From Chitinophagaceae bacterium (GTDB taxonomy: Bacteria > Bacteroidota > Bacteroidia > Chitinophagales > Chitinophagaceae): a stretch of 7,594 bases of DNA. Positions 1 to 7,212 of this stretch are shown here, piece by piece. The DNA lies in NCBI GenBank assembly GCA_947461495.1, contig CANHLV010000078.1:1-7594 (forward strand), written 5' to 3'. A program made the translations under genes and the position numbers. The notes beneath the pieces are model-generated. The model searched no databases. It was not told the DNA's origin and saw only the letters and a list, made by a program, of their open reading frames with translations. How positions within the stretch are numbered: position 1 is the stretch's first letter; each line of letters begins with the position of its first letter.

Positions 1-618
1 AGCAATGACACTAAAGCCGGCGTCATTCACGAAAGTGAGGAAACAACCCATATTAGCATTATTGATGATGAAGGTAATGCGGTCGCGATTACAACAACGT
101 TGAATGACAGTTATGGTTCCAAAACGGTAGTTTCCAAAGCTGGATTTATTTTGAATAATGAAATGGATGATTTCAGCATCAAACCCGGAGTGCCTAATTT
201 ATATGGTGTTACCGGAAACGAGGCTAATGCCATCGCTCCCCGAAAAAAAATGCTCAGCAGCATGACACCAACTATTGTACTAAAAGAAAACAAGCCGGTT
301 ATTGTAGTTGGAACACCCGGAGGTTCTACGATTCCAACCAATGTATTCCAAACCATCACCTCGTTGATTGATTTCAATATGAGTCCGGAAGATGCTGTCA
401 ACCTTCCGAAATTTCACTTTCAATGGCAACCGGATGTTGTTTATTTCGAACCTGAGTTTCCGATAGAAAAGAAAATTCACCTTGTAGAAATGGGCTACTC
501 CGTTAGAGACAGAGGATATATGGGCAGGACAGAGCTTTTAACCATTGACTACGAAAAAGGTAAAACAATAACTGCTATTGCTGATAAAAGAGGTGATGAT
601 GATGCTGAGGGGTATTGA
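1..618 (+). CDS. ggt: Gamma-glutamyltransferase, C-terminal part with the whole small subunit (5' end outside window)
   Basis: Gamma-glutamyltransferase (glutathione hydrolase), an Ntn-hydrolase that transfers or hydrolyses the gamma-glutamyl group of glutathione and related peptides, normally in the periplasm. The frame is open from base 1 and gives 205 residues. The autocleavage site is the first Thr of ETTHIS (codon 15, bases 43-45), equivalent to E. coli Thr391, so the small subunit would be 191 residues, the usual size. Counting from this Thr, all the E. coli active-site positions are in register: Thr33 and Asn35 (T409, N411), Asp57 in NNEMDDF (D433), Tyr68 of the lid loop (Y444), Ser86-Ser87 in LSSMTP (S462/S463) and Gly107-Gly108 in GTPGGS (G483/G484). 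The lid loop is present, as in E. coli and unlike the lid-less Bacillus type. The enzyme therefore looks intact and functional. The signal peptide and large subunit lie upstream of the window. The last codons and the stop lie in the first copy of a tandem repeat. Confidence 0.96.
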   Translation, partial: SNDTKAGVIHESEETTHISIIDDEGNAVAITTTLNDSYGSKTVVSKAGFILNNEMDDFSIKPGVPNLYGVTGNEANAIAPRKKMLSSMTPTIVLKENKPVIVVGTPGGSTIPTNVFQTITSLIDFNMSPEDAVNLPKFHFQWQPDVVYFEPEFPIEKKIHLVEMGYSVRDRGYMGRTELLTIDYEKGKTITAIADKRGDDDAEGY

Positions 619-725
619 TTTTTCACCGCAGAGAAGAAGCGAAAAAGAGGTTTACGCAGAGACTATGTGTCTTTATCAAATATCGCTGCGTAAACTCTCA
701 TTTCTACGGTCCTGTTTTCCGCGAT
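590..725. repeat. Tandem repeat copy 1 with imperfect palindrome, overlapping the ggt stop
   Basis: First copy of a direct repeat with a period of 136 bp. It starts inside ggt at GAGGTGATGAT, covers the last codons and the TGA stop, and then carries a palindromic element at about 619-719. The left arm begins TTTTTCACCGCAGAGA and reads to AGGTTTACGCAGAGA. A short unpaired stretch (CTATGTGTCTTTATC) follows. The right arm runs from CGCTGCGTAAACTCTCA. The outer right end differs from copy 2: CGGTCCTGTTTTCCGC replaces CCGGTCTTTGCGGTAAAA. This copy's terminal inverted match is therefore damaged. Palindromes of the ACCGCAGAGA type are common between genes in Bacteroidota. No transposase is encoded here, so this would be a non-autonomous element. 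The open frame at 615-857 is only a read-through of the two repeat copies and is not a gene. Confidence 0.8.
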
Positions 726-860
726 GAGGTGATGATGCTGAGGCGGGGTATTGATTTTTCACCGCAGAGAAGAAGAGAAAAAGAGGTTTACCCAGAGACT
801 ATGTGTCTTTATCAAATATCTCTGCGTAAACTCTCATTTCTCCGGTCTTTGCGGTAAAAA
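726..860. repeat. Tandem repeat copy 2 with imperfect palindrome
   Basis: Second copy of the 136-bp repeat. It begins with a degenerate copy of the ggt 3' end: GAGGTGATGATGCTGAGG, then GGGGTATTGA, with one GAT triplet fewer and two extra bases (CG) compared with copy 1. The palindrome spans about 755-860. The left arm starts TTTTTCACCGCAGAGA and the right arm ends CCGGTCTTTGCGGTAAAAA, which reverse-complements to TTTTTACCGCAAAGACCGG. By eye the arms of about 40 bp pair at roughly three quarters of positions, around a loop of about 20 nt. It can form a large stem-loop between ggt and tamB and may limit read-through. There is no clean GC stem plus T-run, so I do not call it an intrinsic terminator. 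Confidence 0.8.
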
Positions 861-981
861 GTATACTTAAAATTTATGAGATAAATCAGCATTTGGTTTT
901 TGCGCTTAAGCAGCTAATGGTTAATTTTACAGATAATCTAATTCACTGAGAAAAGGCCTAAAAATATCGTCCCGCATTCTG
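861..981 (+). other. Upstream region of tamB: undecided start, possible frameshift
   Basis: This stretch separates the repeats from the first recognised start codon of the TamB gene. The tamB frame stays open upstream of 982 back to the TAA at 934-936. The extra codons encode a basic stretch, SNSLRKGLKISSR, directly before the hydrophobic residues, as expected of the n-region of a membrane anchor. That extension has no ATG, GTG or TTG; the only near-start is CTG at 946. An ATG at 917 lies one frame off and reads MVNFTDN before it would have to shift by one base near 935-940 to join the tamB frame. TTTG at 892-895 and TAATGGTT at 915-922, 19 nt apart, resemble a Bacteroidota -33/-7 promoter only weakly. 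No Shine-Dalgarno sequence is evident, which is usual in this phylum. Confidence 0.45.
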
Positions 982-3900
982 TTGATTCTTATCTTTTTGA
1001 TCATGTCGCTTTATGGGATACTTCACCTTCCAAAAGTACAGACCTGGATTATCAAGAAAGTGGCTACTTCCCTATCAGATAAATTGCAAACTAAAGTCAG
1101 TATTGAAAGTGTAGACTTTACCTTTTTTTACCAACTAAAGTTTAAAAAATTATTGATTGAAGACCAATCAAAAGACACCTTATTGTATGCAGGTGCAGCA
1201 AGAATAAACATCAATGACTGGTTTTTTACCAAAGACAAAATCGTACTGAAATATGTTGGTCTTGATGATGCTGTAGTAAATCTCAAGCGAACTAAAGAAG
1301 ACTGGAATTATCAGTTTATCATTGATTATTTCGGCGGCTCTTCATCAAGCAAATCCAAATCGAAAAAACAAATTGAGTTTGAATTCAAGAAGGCGGAATT
1401 TAATAACATCCGATTCAACCGAATAGACAAGTGGAAAGGAGAAGACATGTTAGCTTCTGTACAACATGTGGAAGCCAATATAGATTCGCTTGATCTTGAA
1501 ACTGAAAAAGTGATGGTCAGTAGTTTAATCCTTAAAGAGCCTGTATTTGCCCAAACTGATTATCAGGGAAACAGACCAAGAAATTACCAGAGTACTTCAA
1601 CTTCTAAAGATACCAGTACAATTACTAATTCCAACAAGAAGGGCTTTGCATTATTTGCAAAAAAAGTAAGTATTACAAACGGTACCTATCAAAACGACAA
1701 AGAAACAGAAAGAGCTCCATTTACAGATTATTTTGATCCCTTTCATTTTGCGTTCAAAGAAATCAATGGCGAGCTCAATAATATTATTTTTCAAAATGAC
1801 AGTTTGCTTGCTTCAATAAGATTAAAATCAAAAGAAAAAAATGGTTTTGAAGTAAAGCAAATCAAATCAGACATGTTGTTTACTTCCCATGTTATGGAAT
1901 TTAAAAATCTGGATTTACAAACACCATATAGTCATTTGAAAGATTATTATGCCATGCATTATGATGATTTCTTTGACGACATGAACGAGTTTGTATCCAA
2001 TGTGCGTATAGATTGCCAATTAAAAGACAGTAGATTAAGCAGTGAAGATATTGCCATGTTTGCTCCGGAAGTAAAATCATGGCACAGAACTTTTAACGTA
2101 AATGGATATGCCAAAGGCACGGTTGATAATTTCGAAGTGAATAAAATGAATATCAGTGTCGGCAACACATTTTTGCGCGGCAGTATAAGTCTTCGTGAGT
2201 TGCCAGACATTGATCATATATATATCAATTTCAATTCTGAAGGCAGCAATACCCAATACAATGAAATCGCTTTGCTTTTTCCAGAAATAACAAAGATTAC
2301 CCAACCCAGACTCGACAAACTTGGAGATATTTATTTCAAAGGAAATTTTACAGGATACATAAAAAATTTTGTCGCCAAAGGCGTTATCAATACCAATTTG
2401 GGAAGTATTATTTCAGACATCAACATCAAGCTACCCGACAATGAAATTCCTTCATACAGTGGCAATTTGATTACCAATGGGTTTAACCTTGGCGCATTCA
2501 CAGACAACAAACAAGTAGGCTCTATTTCATTGAATGGAAAAATTGCAGGCAGTGGCTTTGACTTAAAACACCTCAAGGCCAATTTTGTAGGTTACATTCC
2601 TCAAATTGAATTCAATGGTTATCATTTCAAAGAGATCAAAGCCAATGGAAATTTTGAAAAAAATAGATTTGATGGCCAATTGAGTATCGATGATTCAAAT
2701 CTTGTCATCAAAAAACTTGATGGATTACTCACATTATCAGGAGAAGAAATCGCATTCAAACTAAATGCTGAAATAGAACATGCGAATTTGAAAAACATCA
2801 AATTAACAGATCAAAATTTAAATCTAAGCGGAAAGGTTGCTCTGAATTTCACCGGCAACAATATTGATAATTTTTTAGGCGAAGCGAAAATATACGAAGC
2901 TGAGTTGATGAACGATAACATGCCACTTTCATTTAACCAGCTTACACTTAGTTCTTCAAAAAAAGGCAATCAAAAATCATTACTGTTAAACACCAACGAA
3001 CTTGAGGCAGAAATAGAAGGTGAATATAAAATCCAGGAATTACCCGACGCCTTTAAATTATTTCTGAGTAAATACTACCCAACTTATATCAACAAACCAA
3101 CTTATAATCTGAGTAATCAGGATTTTGCTTTTCGATTGAAAACCAATAATATTGAACCCTACCTGCAATTGTTCGAAAAAAAAATAAATGGAGGAAACGA
3201 TGCCTTTATCAGTGGGCATCTGAATCTTTCGAAAAATGAATTAAGTATTAAGGGCGATATTCCTGAGTTTGGGTACAAAGAAAAAAAGTTTAGTGACATC
3301 ATCATTACAGGAAATGGAAGCCAAGACACCCTCAAGACAGATATTTCTATTGGAGATATTGCCATTTCAGACAGTTTTCATTTGCCCGAAACCAAATTGC
3401 AATTGATTGCCAATAATGACAATACCGAAATTCACCTCAAAACCAGTGCATCAGAAACGTTAAACAATGCAGATTTAAATGCAAGCATCCAAACTTATTC
3501 CGACGGTGCAAAGATTCATTTCTATCCTTCATCATTCATCATAAAAGATAAAAAATGGCTATTAAATAAAGATGGGGAATTGACCATTAGAAAAGATTTG
3601 ATTACCGCTAATGATGTCGCATTCTCAAATGGCAATCAAAAAATTGAAATAAAATCTGAACTTGATGACATCACTAACCAATCGCATTTAATAGCAAAAC
3701 TATCTGATGTAAATCTTGAAGATTTTGTTCCATTTGCATTCACTAATCCAAGTGTTAGTGGAAGGTTATCAGGCATCGGTATCATTTCAGATCCGCTTGG
3801 AAAAACACGATTTAACTTTAAAGGCAAAGCCGATAGTCTTCGTCTCGAAGAAAAATACATTGGTAATATCAATTTATCCGGTGATGCCAATACACAAACT

Positions 3901-5667
3901 GGGCTTATCAATTTTCAGTCAAAATCCAATGATACTGCAAATATTTTTGTAATCAATGGCAGTTATAATTACAAAGATTCAAGCAATAATAAACTCTATA
4001 CCATTTTAGATGGAGAAAAAATTAATTTAAATATCCTGGAACCTTATCTGAATGATATTTTCAGTACCATTGAAGGAAATGCCGTATCACATTTAGTGTT
4101 ATCAGGTAACGATGAACATCAATACATAGCGGGTACCGTAGACGTTAAAAATGCTTCAATGAAAGTTGATTATACCCAATGCAGGTATTTCCTCAACAAC
4201 CAAACCATCATATTTGATAAAGATCTAATTAAACTTTCGCTGTTACAAATAAAAGACTCACTTAATAATTCGGCTGTAATTAATGGGAAAATTCATCATA
4301 CTTTTTTTGATAATTTTTATTTTGACAAACTTGAATTACAGACCTCCAAACTTTCTTTGTTGAACACGAATAAATTTGATAACTCACAGTTTTACGGAAA
4401 TGTCGTTGGTAGAGCAAACATGAGTATAAACGGACCATTAACTAATTTACAGCTAAATATTGATGGCGCTCCCAATGAAGTCGATAGTAGCCACATTTAT
4501 ATTCCAACATCAGAAGGCAAAGAAAGTAACACCATTGACTATATTGAATTTGTTCAGTTTGGAAAAAAAATGGAAGAAGTAAAAACTTCGGAAAAGACGA
4601 ACATTGTTGTGAATTTAAAAATCAATGCTAACCCCAGTTGCAAGGTTGATGTGATTCTTGATGAAGAAACAGGAGATATCATAAAAGGACAAGGTAACGG
4701 TGTAATCAGTATCAGAGTGGGCAATATTGAACCACTTTCCATTTTGGGAACTTATAAACTGACAAAAGGGGAATATACTTTTAATTTTCAAACCTTTTTA
4801 AAGAAGCCATTCACCCTAAACCGAGGTACCCTAACCTGGAATGGAGATCCTTATCAGGCGATAATAGATATTGATGCAGAATATCTCGCCAAAAATGTTG
4901 ATATCAGCAGTCTTTCCACTACAGGTGGGTTCAAACAGAAAGAAGATGTAACTATTATTTCTCATCTTAATGGGATTTTACAAAATCCTACTGTGACATT
5001 TGATTTTGAATTACCTGAAAAAAGTGAAGCTAAAAGAGACGACATCATCACAAAGCGGCTGGCTGATTTCAAAAATGACGAAAATGAAATGAACAAACAA
5101 GTGGCTAGTTTATTGTTGTTCAATACTTTTATCACCAGTGAGCAGAATTTCCTTTCACAAGGTAATGCCAGTACACTGATTACAAGTACTATTGGAGGTG
5201 TGATCAGCAACTTGTTAACCAACTTTTTCAATAAGGAACTTGAAAAGGCGACAAAAGGAATTTTGTCGACATATATTGACATAAACCCTACATTGGATTT
5301 ACAAAAAAGTGCTTCATTGCTTCAAGCCAATATCAGAGCCGGTTTAAAGATATTACTCAACAATAGATTAATTGTTTTAGTTGGAGGAAATCTTGATTAT
5401 AACAATCCCAATTATGTGCAGCAAAAAGGATTACTAACTCCAGATATCACTATAGAGTGGTTGATCAACAAGGACGGGACGGTTCGTGTAGTGGGCTTCA
5501 ATAAAAGCAGTATTGATTTCAGTTTCAACCAAAGAAATCGTTCAGGTTTGCAGCTCTCTTACCGTAAAGACATTAACAAAATTTCAGACATTTTTAAAAG
5601 TCGAAAGAAAATTGCTGAAGAAGACAGGATCAACAACATGCCGGCTAAAAAGCCTGAAGAGGATTAA
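982..5667 (+). CDS. tamB: TamB-domain (AsmA-like) envelope biogenesis protein
   Basis: Very large protein of the AsmA/TamB superfamily, about 1561 residues from the TTG at 982. Family members are anchored in the inner membrane and span the periplasm as a long beta-groove. They are implicated in moving phospholipid to, or assembling proteins in, the outer membrane. The N-terminus is a hydrophobic segment (ILIFLIMSLYGILHL) followed by the AsmA-like start of the periplasmic part, with DTLLYAG near residue 64 and NDWFF near 77. A Ser/Lys linker lies near 118-128. A long region of alternating beta-strand pattern rich in Asn, Lys, Asp and Ile follows. The conserved TamB domain is near residues 1235-1310: GNGVISIRVGNIEP, then LGTYKLTKGEYTFNFQ, FTLNRGTLTWNGDPY and IDAEYLAKN. 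The C-terminus ends in charged residues (KKPEED). The annotated start leaves no basic residues before the membrane segment, so the real N-terminus is probably further upstream. No BamA/TamA-like partner lies in the window. The stop overlaps that of ribBA. Confidence 0.94.
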   Translation: MILIFLIMSLYGILHLPKVQTWIIKKVATSLSDKLQTKVSIESVDFTFFYQLKFKKLLIEDQSKDTLLYAGAARININDWFFTKDKIVLKYVGLDDAVVNLKRTKEDWNYQFIIDYFGGSSSSKSKSKKQIEFEFKKAEFNNIRFNRIDKWKGEDMLASVQHVEANIDSLDLETEKVMVSSLILKEPVFAQTDYQGNRPRNYQSTSTSKDTSTITNSNKKGFALFAKKVSITNGTYQNDKETERAPFTDYFDPFHFAFKEINGELNNIIFQNDSLLASIRLKSKEKNGFEVKQIKSDMLFTSHVMEFKNLDLQTPYSHLKDYYAMHYDDFFDDMNEFVSNVRIDCQLKDSRLSSEDIAMFAPEVKSWHRTFNVNGYAKGTVDNFEVNKMNISVGNTFLRGSISLRELPDIDHIYINFNSEGSNTQYNEIALLFPEITKITQPRLDKLGDIYFKGNFTGYIKNFVAKGVINTNLGSIISDINIKLPDNEIPSYSGNLITNGFNLGAFTDNKQVGSISLNGKIAGSGFDLKHLKANFVGYIPQIEFNGYHFKEIKANGNFEKNRFDGQLSIDDSNLVIKKLDGLLTLSGEEIAFKLNAEIEHANLKNIKLTDQNLNLSGKVALNFTGNNIDNFLGEAKIYEAELMNDNMPLSFNQLTLSSSKKGNQKSLLLNTNELEAEIEGEYKIQELPDAFKLFLSKYYPTYINKPTYNLSNQDFAFRLKTNNIEPYLQLFEKKINGGNDAFISGHLNLSKNELSIKGDIPEFGYKEKKFSDIIITGNGSQDTLKTDISIGDIAISDSFHLPETKLQLIANNDNTEIHLKTSASETLNNADLNASIQTYSDGAKIHFYPSSFIIKDKKWLLNKDGELTIRKDLITANDVAFSNGNQKIEIKSELDDITNQSHLIAKLSDVNLEDFVPFAFTNPSVSGRLSGIGIISDPLGKTRFNFKGKADSLRLEEKYIGNINLSGDANTQTGLINFQSKSNDTANIFVINGSYNYKDSSNNKLYTILDGEKINLNILEPYLNDIFSTIEGNAVSHLVLSGNDEHQYIAGTVDVKNASMKVDYTQCRYFLNNQTIIFDKDLIKLSLLQIKDSLNNSAVINGKIHHTFFDNFYFDKLELQTSKLSLLNTNKFDNSQFYGNVVGRANMSINGPLTNLQLNIDGAPNEVDSSHIYIPTSEGKESNTIDYIEFVQFGKKMEEVKTSEKTNIVVNLKINANPSCKVDVILDEETGDIIKGQGNGVISIRVGNIEPLSILGTYKLTKGEYTFNFQTFLKKPFTLNRGTLTWNGDPYQAIIDIDAEYLAKNVDISSLSTTGGFKQKEDVTIISHLNGILQNPTVTFDFELPEKSEAKRDDIITKRLADFKNDENEMNKQVASLLLFNTFITSEQNFLSQGNASTLITSTIGGVISNLLTNFFNKELEKATKGILSTYIDINPTLDLQKSASLLQANIRAGLKILLNNRLIVLVGGNLDYNNPNYVQQKGLLTPDITIEWLINKDGTVRVVGFNKSSIDFSFNQRNRSGLQLSYRKDINKISDIFKSRKKIAEEDRINNMPAKKPEED
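5664..5667. other. Overlapping stop codons of convergent tamB and ribBA
   Basis: The self-complementary tetramer TTAA serves both genes. TAA at 5665-5667 ends tamB on the plus strand, and the complement of 5664-5666 ends ribBA on the minus strand. There is therefore no intergenic space and no room for a dedicated terminator between them. Each transcript must end inside the other gene's coding region or be ended by Rho. Confidence 0.97.
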
Positions 5668-6869
5668 TGACCTTTTAGTATTTCATGCCCCAGTTTATCA
5701 CGCTTGGTAAACAAGTATTTTTCATTGTGAATGTTAGGAGTGATTTCTATAGGAAGTGTTTTGATTACTTCCAAACCATAGCCAAGCATCCCCACTCTTT
5801 TCTTAGGATTATTGGTAATCAGCATCATTTTTGTGATTCCCATTTGACGTAAAATTTGAGCACCTATTCCATAGTCTCTTTCGTCCATTCCAAAACCCAA
5901 TTTGATATTGGCTTCTACGGTATCTAAACCCTGTTCCTGTAATTTATAGGCTTTTAATTTATTGATAAGGCCGATGCCTCTACCCTCTTGATTCATATAA
6001 AGAATAAGCCCTTTTCCTTCTTTTTCAATCATCTGCATGGCATGGTGAAGCTGATCGCCGCAATCACATCTGAGAGAGCCCAAAATATCACCCGTCATGC
6101 AACTACTATGTACTCGAACCATTACGGGTTCATCTTTTTGCCAGTTTCCTTTTTTAAGTGCGAGATGGGTTTCGCCTGTATTTAGTTGTGTAAATGCAAT
6201 CAATTCAAAATCGCCATAGATGGTTGGCATCAAAACTTTTACCTCTTCTTTAATTAGCGTTTCTTTTTCTAATCTATAGGCAATCAAATCTTTAATAGAT
6301 ATTATTTTCAAATCAAATCTCTTTGCAATTTCTATCAATTCCGGCAATCGAGCCATTGAGCCATCTTCGTTCATGATTTCAACAAGAGCACCTGCGGGTT
6401 CAAAACCGGCAAGCTTTGCCAAATCGATAGTTGCTTCTGTATGACCTGCTCTTCTGAGCACACCACCCCTTTTTGCCTTCAACGGGAAGATATGTCCAGG
6501 CCTTCCTAAATCTTCTGGCCTTGTATCTTTATTGACAAGAGCCTGTATAGTCTTCGCTCTATCGTGTGCAGAAATCCCTGTTGTACAACCTTGTCCGATT
6601 AAATCCACACTTACCGTAAAAGCAGTTTCATGCAGAGAAGTATTATCACTAACCATGGGTTGCAAATTCAACTCTGCGCAACGTTCTTCGGTAATAGAAG
6701 CACATATCAATCCACGTCCGTGAGTACTCATGAAATTGATGACTTCGGGTGTAACATTGGCAGCAGCAGTTACAAAATCGCCTTCATTTTCACGATCTTC
6801 ATCATCAACAACAATAAGTAATTTGCCGTTGCGGATGTCTTCAAGTGCAGATTCAATAGTATCAAGCAT
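5664..6869 (-). CDS. ribBA: Bifunctional 3,4-dihydroxy-2-butanone-4-phosphate synthase / GTP cyclohydrolase II
   Basis: RibBA carries out the first step of both branches of riboflavin synthesis. The N-terminal domain makes 3,4-dihydroxy-2-butanone 4-phosphate from ribulose 5-phosphate; the C-terminal domain opens GTP to the diaminopyrimidine. It is a 401-residue cytosolic protein, the usual length of the fusion. RibB domain, about 1-203: acidic loop DDEDRENEGDF (22-32, with Arg26, Glu27 and Asp31), STHGRG (48-53), TTGIS (96-100), RPGHIFPL (123-130), RRAGHTEAT (139-147) and Glu164. RibA domain, about 210-401: zinc ligands Cys257, Cys268 and Cys270 in CMTGDILGSLRCDCG, NQEGRGIGL (293-301), Asp329 and Arg331 in DERDYGIGA, and TNNPKK (352-357). 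Every key residue I can check is present in both halves, so neither domain looks degenerate. The ATG start sits 17 nt downstream of a strong Bacteroidota -7 box. The leader is too short for an FMN riboswitch. It appears to be transcribed alone, as the upstream gene is 373 bp away. Confidence 0.98.
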   Translation of the reverse strand: MLDTIESALEDIRNGKLLIVVDDEDRENEGDFVTAAANVTPEVINFMSTHGRGLICASITEERCAELNLQPMVSDNTSLHETAFTVSVDLIGQGCTTGISAHDRAKTIQALVNKDTRPEDLGRPGHIFPLKAKRGGVLRRAGHTEATIDLAKLAGFEPAGALVEIMNEDGSMARLPELIEIAKRFDLKIISIKDLIAYRLEKETLIKEEVKVLMPTIYGDFELIAFTQLNTGETHLALKKGNWQKDEPVMVRVHSSCMTGDILGSLRCDCGDQLHHAMQMIEKEGKGLILYMNQEGRGIGLINKLKAYKLQEQGLDTVEANIKLGFGMDERDYGIGAQILRQMGITKMMLITNNPKKRVGMLGYGLEVIKTLPIEITPNIHNEKYLFTKRDKLGHEILKGH

Positions 6870-6886
6870 TACAAAAAATTTGACCG

Positions 6887-6918
6887 CAAAGGTAGTGAGG
6901 TTTGAGGGGTTAATGAAA
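6887..6918 (-). promoter_or_regulatory. Bacteroidota -33/-7 promoter of ribBA
   Basis: On the minus strand the -7 element reads TACCTTTG (6894 down to 6887), an exact fit to TAnnTTTG. A -33 element TTTC (6918 down to 6915) lies 20 bp upstream, one base off TTTG. This is the pattern used by the Bacteroidota housekeeping sigma factor. Transcription would begin near 6880, leaving a leader of roughly 10 nt before the ATG at 6869, so no structured leader or riboswitch fits. The assignment comes from motif match and position. Confidence 0.75.
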
Positions 6919-7008
6919 CCGATTGGGAGAATATTTGGTTTCGAAATGCAATAAAAAATGAGGATTGGGATTGAATCGGACCTTTAAAATAGATGTATTG
7001 GGATTAAT
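6919..7008. other. Intergenic stretch without recognised features
   Basis: Between the ribBA promoter and the first REP-like hairpin I see no open reading frame, RNA gene or terminator. The only small structure is the 12-bp perfect palindrome GGGATTAATCCC at 7000-7011, whose last three bases are also the first three bases of the first hairpin. Confidence 0.6.
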
Positions 7009-7032
7009 CCCACGGTTGAAACCGTGGGCTAA
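7009..7032 (-). repeat. REP-like hairpin R1 (G-C subtype)
   Basis: The 20-bp palindrome CCCACGGTTGAAACCGTGGG (7009-7028) has perfect 9-bp arms and would fold as an 8-bp stem with a TGAA loop. CTAA (7029-7032) follows, so on the minus strand the order is TTAG and then the hairpin. It is one of four related hairpins in this gap. It has the layout of REP sequences (flanking tetranucleotide plus palindrome) mobilised by RAYT-type transposases, but no such transposase is in the window. Confidence 0.85.
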
Positions 7033-7086
7033 TAATATAAATACCTACCTTATATTTTATCAATTTCATTTCACCGACATTCTATT

Positions 7087-7110
7087 TTAGCCCACCGTTT
7101 CAACGGTGGG
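7087..7110 (+). repeat. REP-like hairpin R2 (C-G subtype), inverted relative to R1
   Basis: TTAG (7087-7090) precedes the palindrome CCCACCGTTTCAACGGTGGG (7091-7110), which has perfect 9-bp arms. Turned into the R1 orientation it differs from R1 at only two positions, 6 and 15. These are the two partners of one base pair, so pairing is kept. Its TTAG flank faces that of R1 across a 58-bp spacer. Confidence 0.85.
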
Positions 7111-7133
7111 TGGAGAAATAAATTACATTCCCT

Positions 7134-7157
7134 CCCACGGTTGAAACCGTGGACTAA
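7134..7157 (-). repeat. REP-like hairpin R3 (G-C subtype)
   Basis: CCCACGGTTGAAACCGTGGA (7134-7153) is identical to R1 except for the last base, which breaks only the outermost pair of the stem. CTAA (7154-7157) follows, so it has the same orientation and flank as R1. It lies 125 bp downstream of R1. Confidence 0.85.
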
Positions 7158-7212
7158 CATCACAAATAATAGACTTATTTTTTCAAAGATTTTTATTGCA
7201 CCCTTATTCTAT

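Noticed and set aside
615..857. 80-residue open reading frame after ggt
   Set aside because: It lies entirely in the tandem repeat copies and repeats itself (FHRREEAKK against FSPQRRREKE). It has no protein-like features and is a read-through of palindromic DNA.
892..922. TTTG-N19-TAATGGTT as tamB promoter
   Set aside because: The -7 half matches TAnnTTTG only in TA and one T of TTTG. In an AT-rich gap this match is too weak to annotate.
3176..3184. Run of nine A in tamB (also eight A at 243-250 in ggt) as phase-variation tract
   Set aside because: The frame is intact across both, and runs of this length are frequent in AT-rich, lysine-rich coding sequence.
4962..5282. 106-residue minus-strand open frame within tamB, and similar antisense frames
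   Set aside because: It is a shadow of the tamB coding strand with no recognisable domain. The plus-strand frame encodes the conserved TamB C-terminus there.
6880..6894. Shared ACCGCAAAG-like sequence between the ribBA promoter and the palindrome ends near 850
   Set aside because: The match is short and is explained by the -7 consensus (CTTTG) followed by common bases. No palindrome arm continues from it.
6870..7008. FMN riboswitch in front of ribBA
   Set aside because: The promoter match puts the transcription start about 10 nt before the ATG, and no conserved RFN-element segments are seen.
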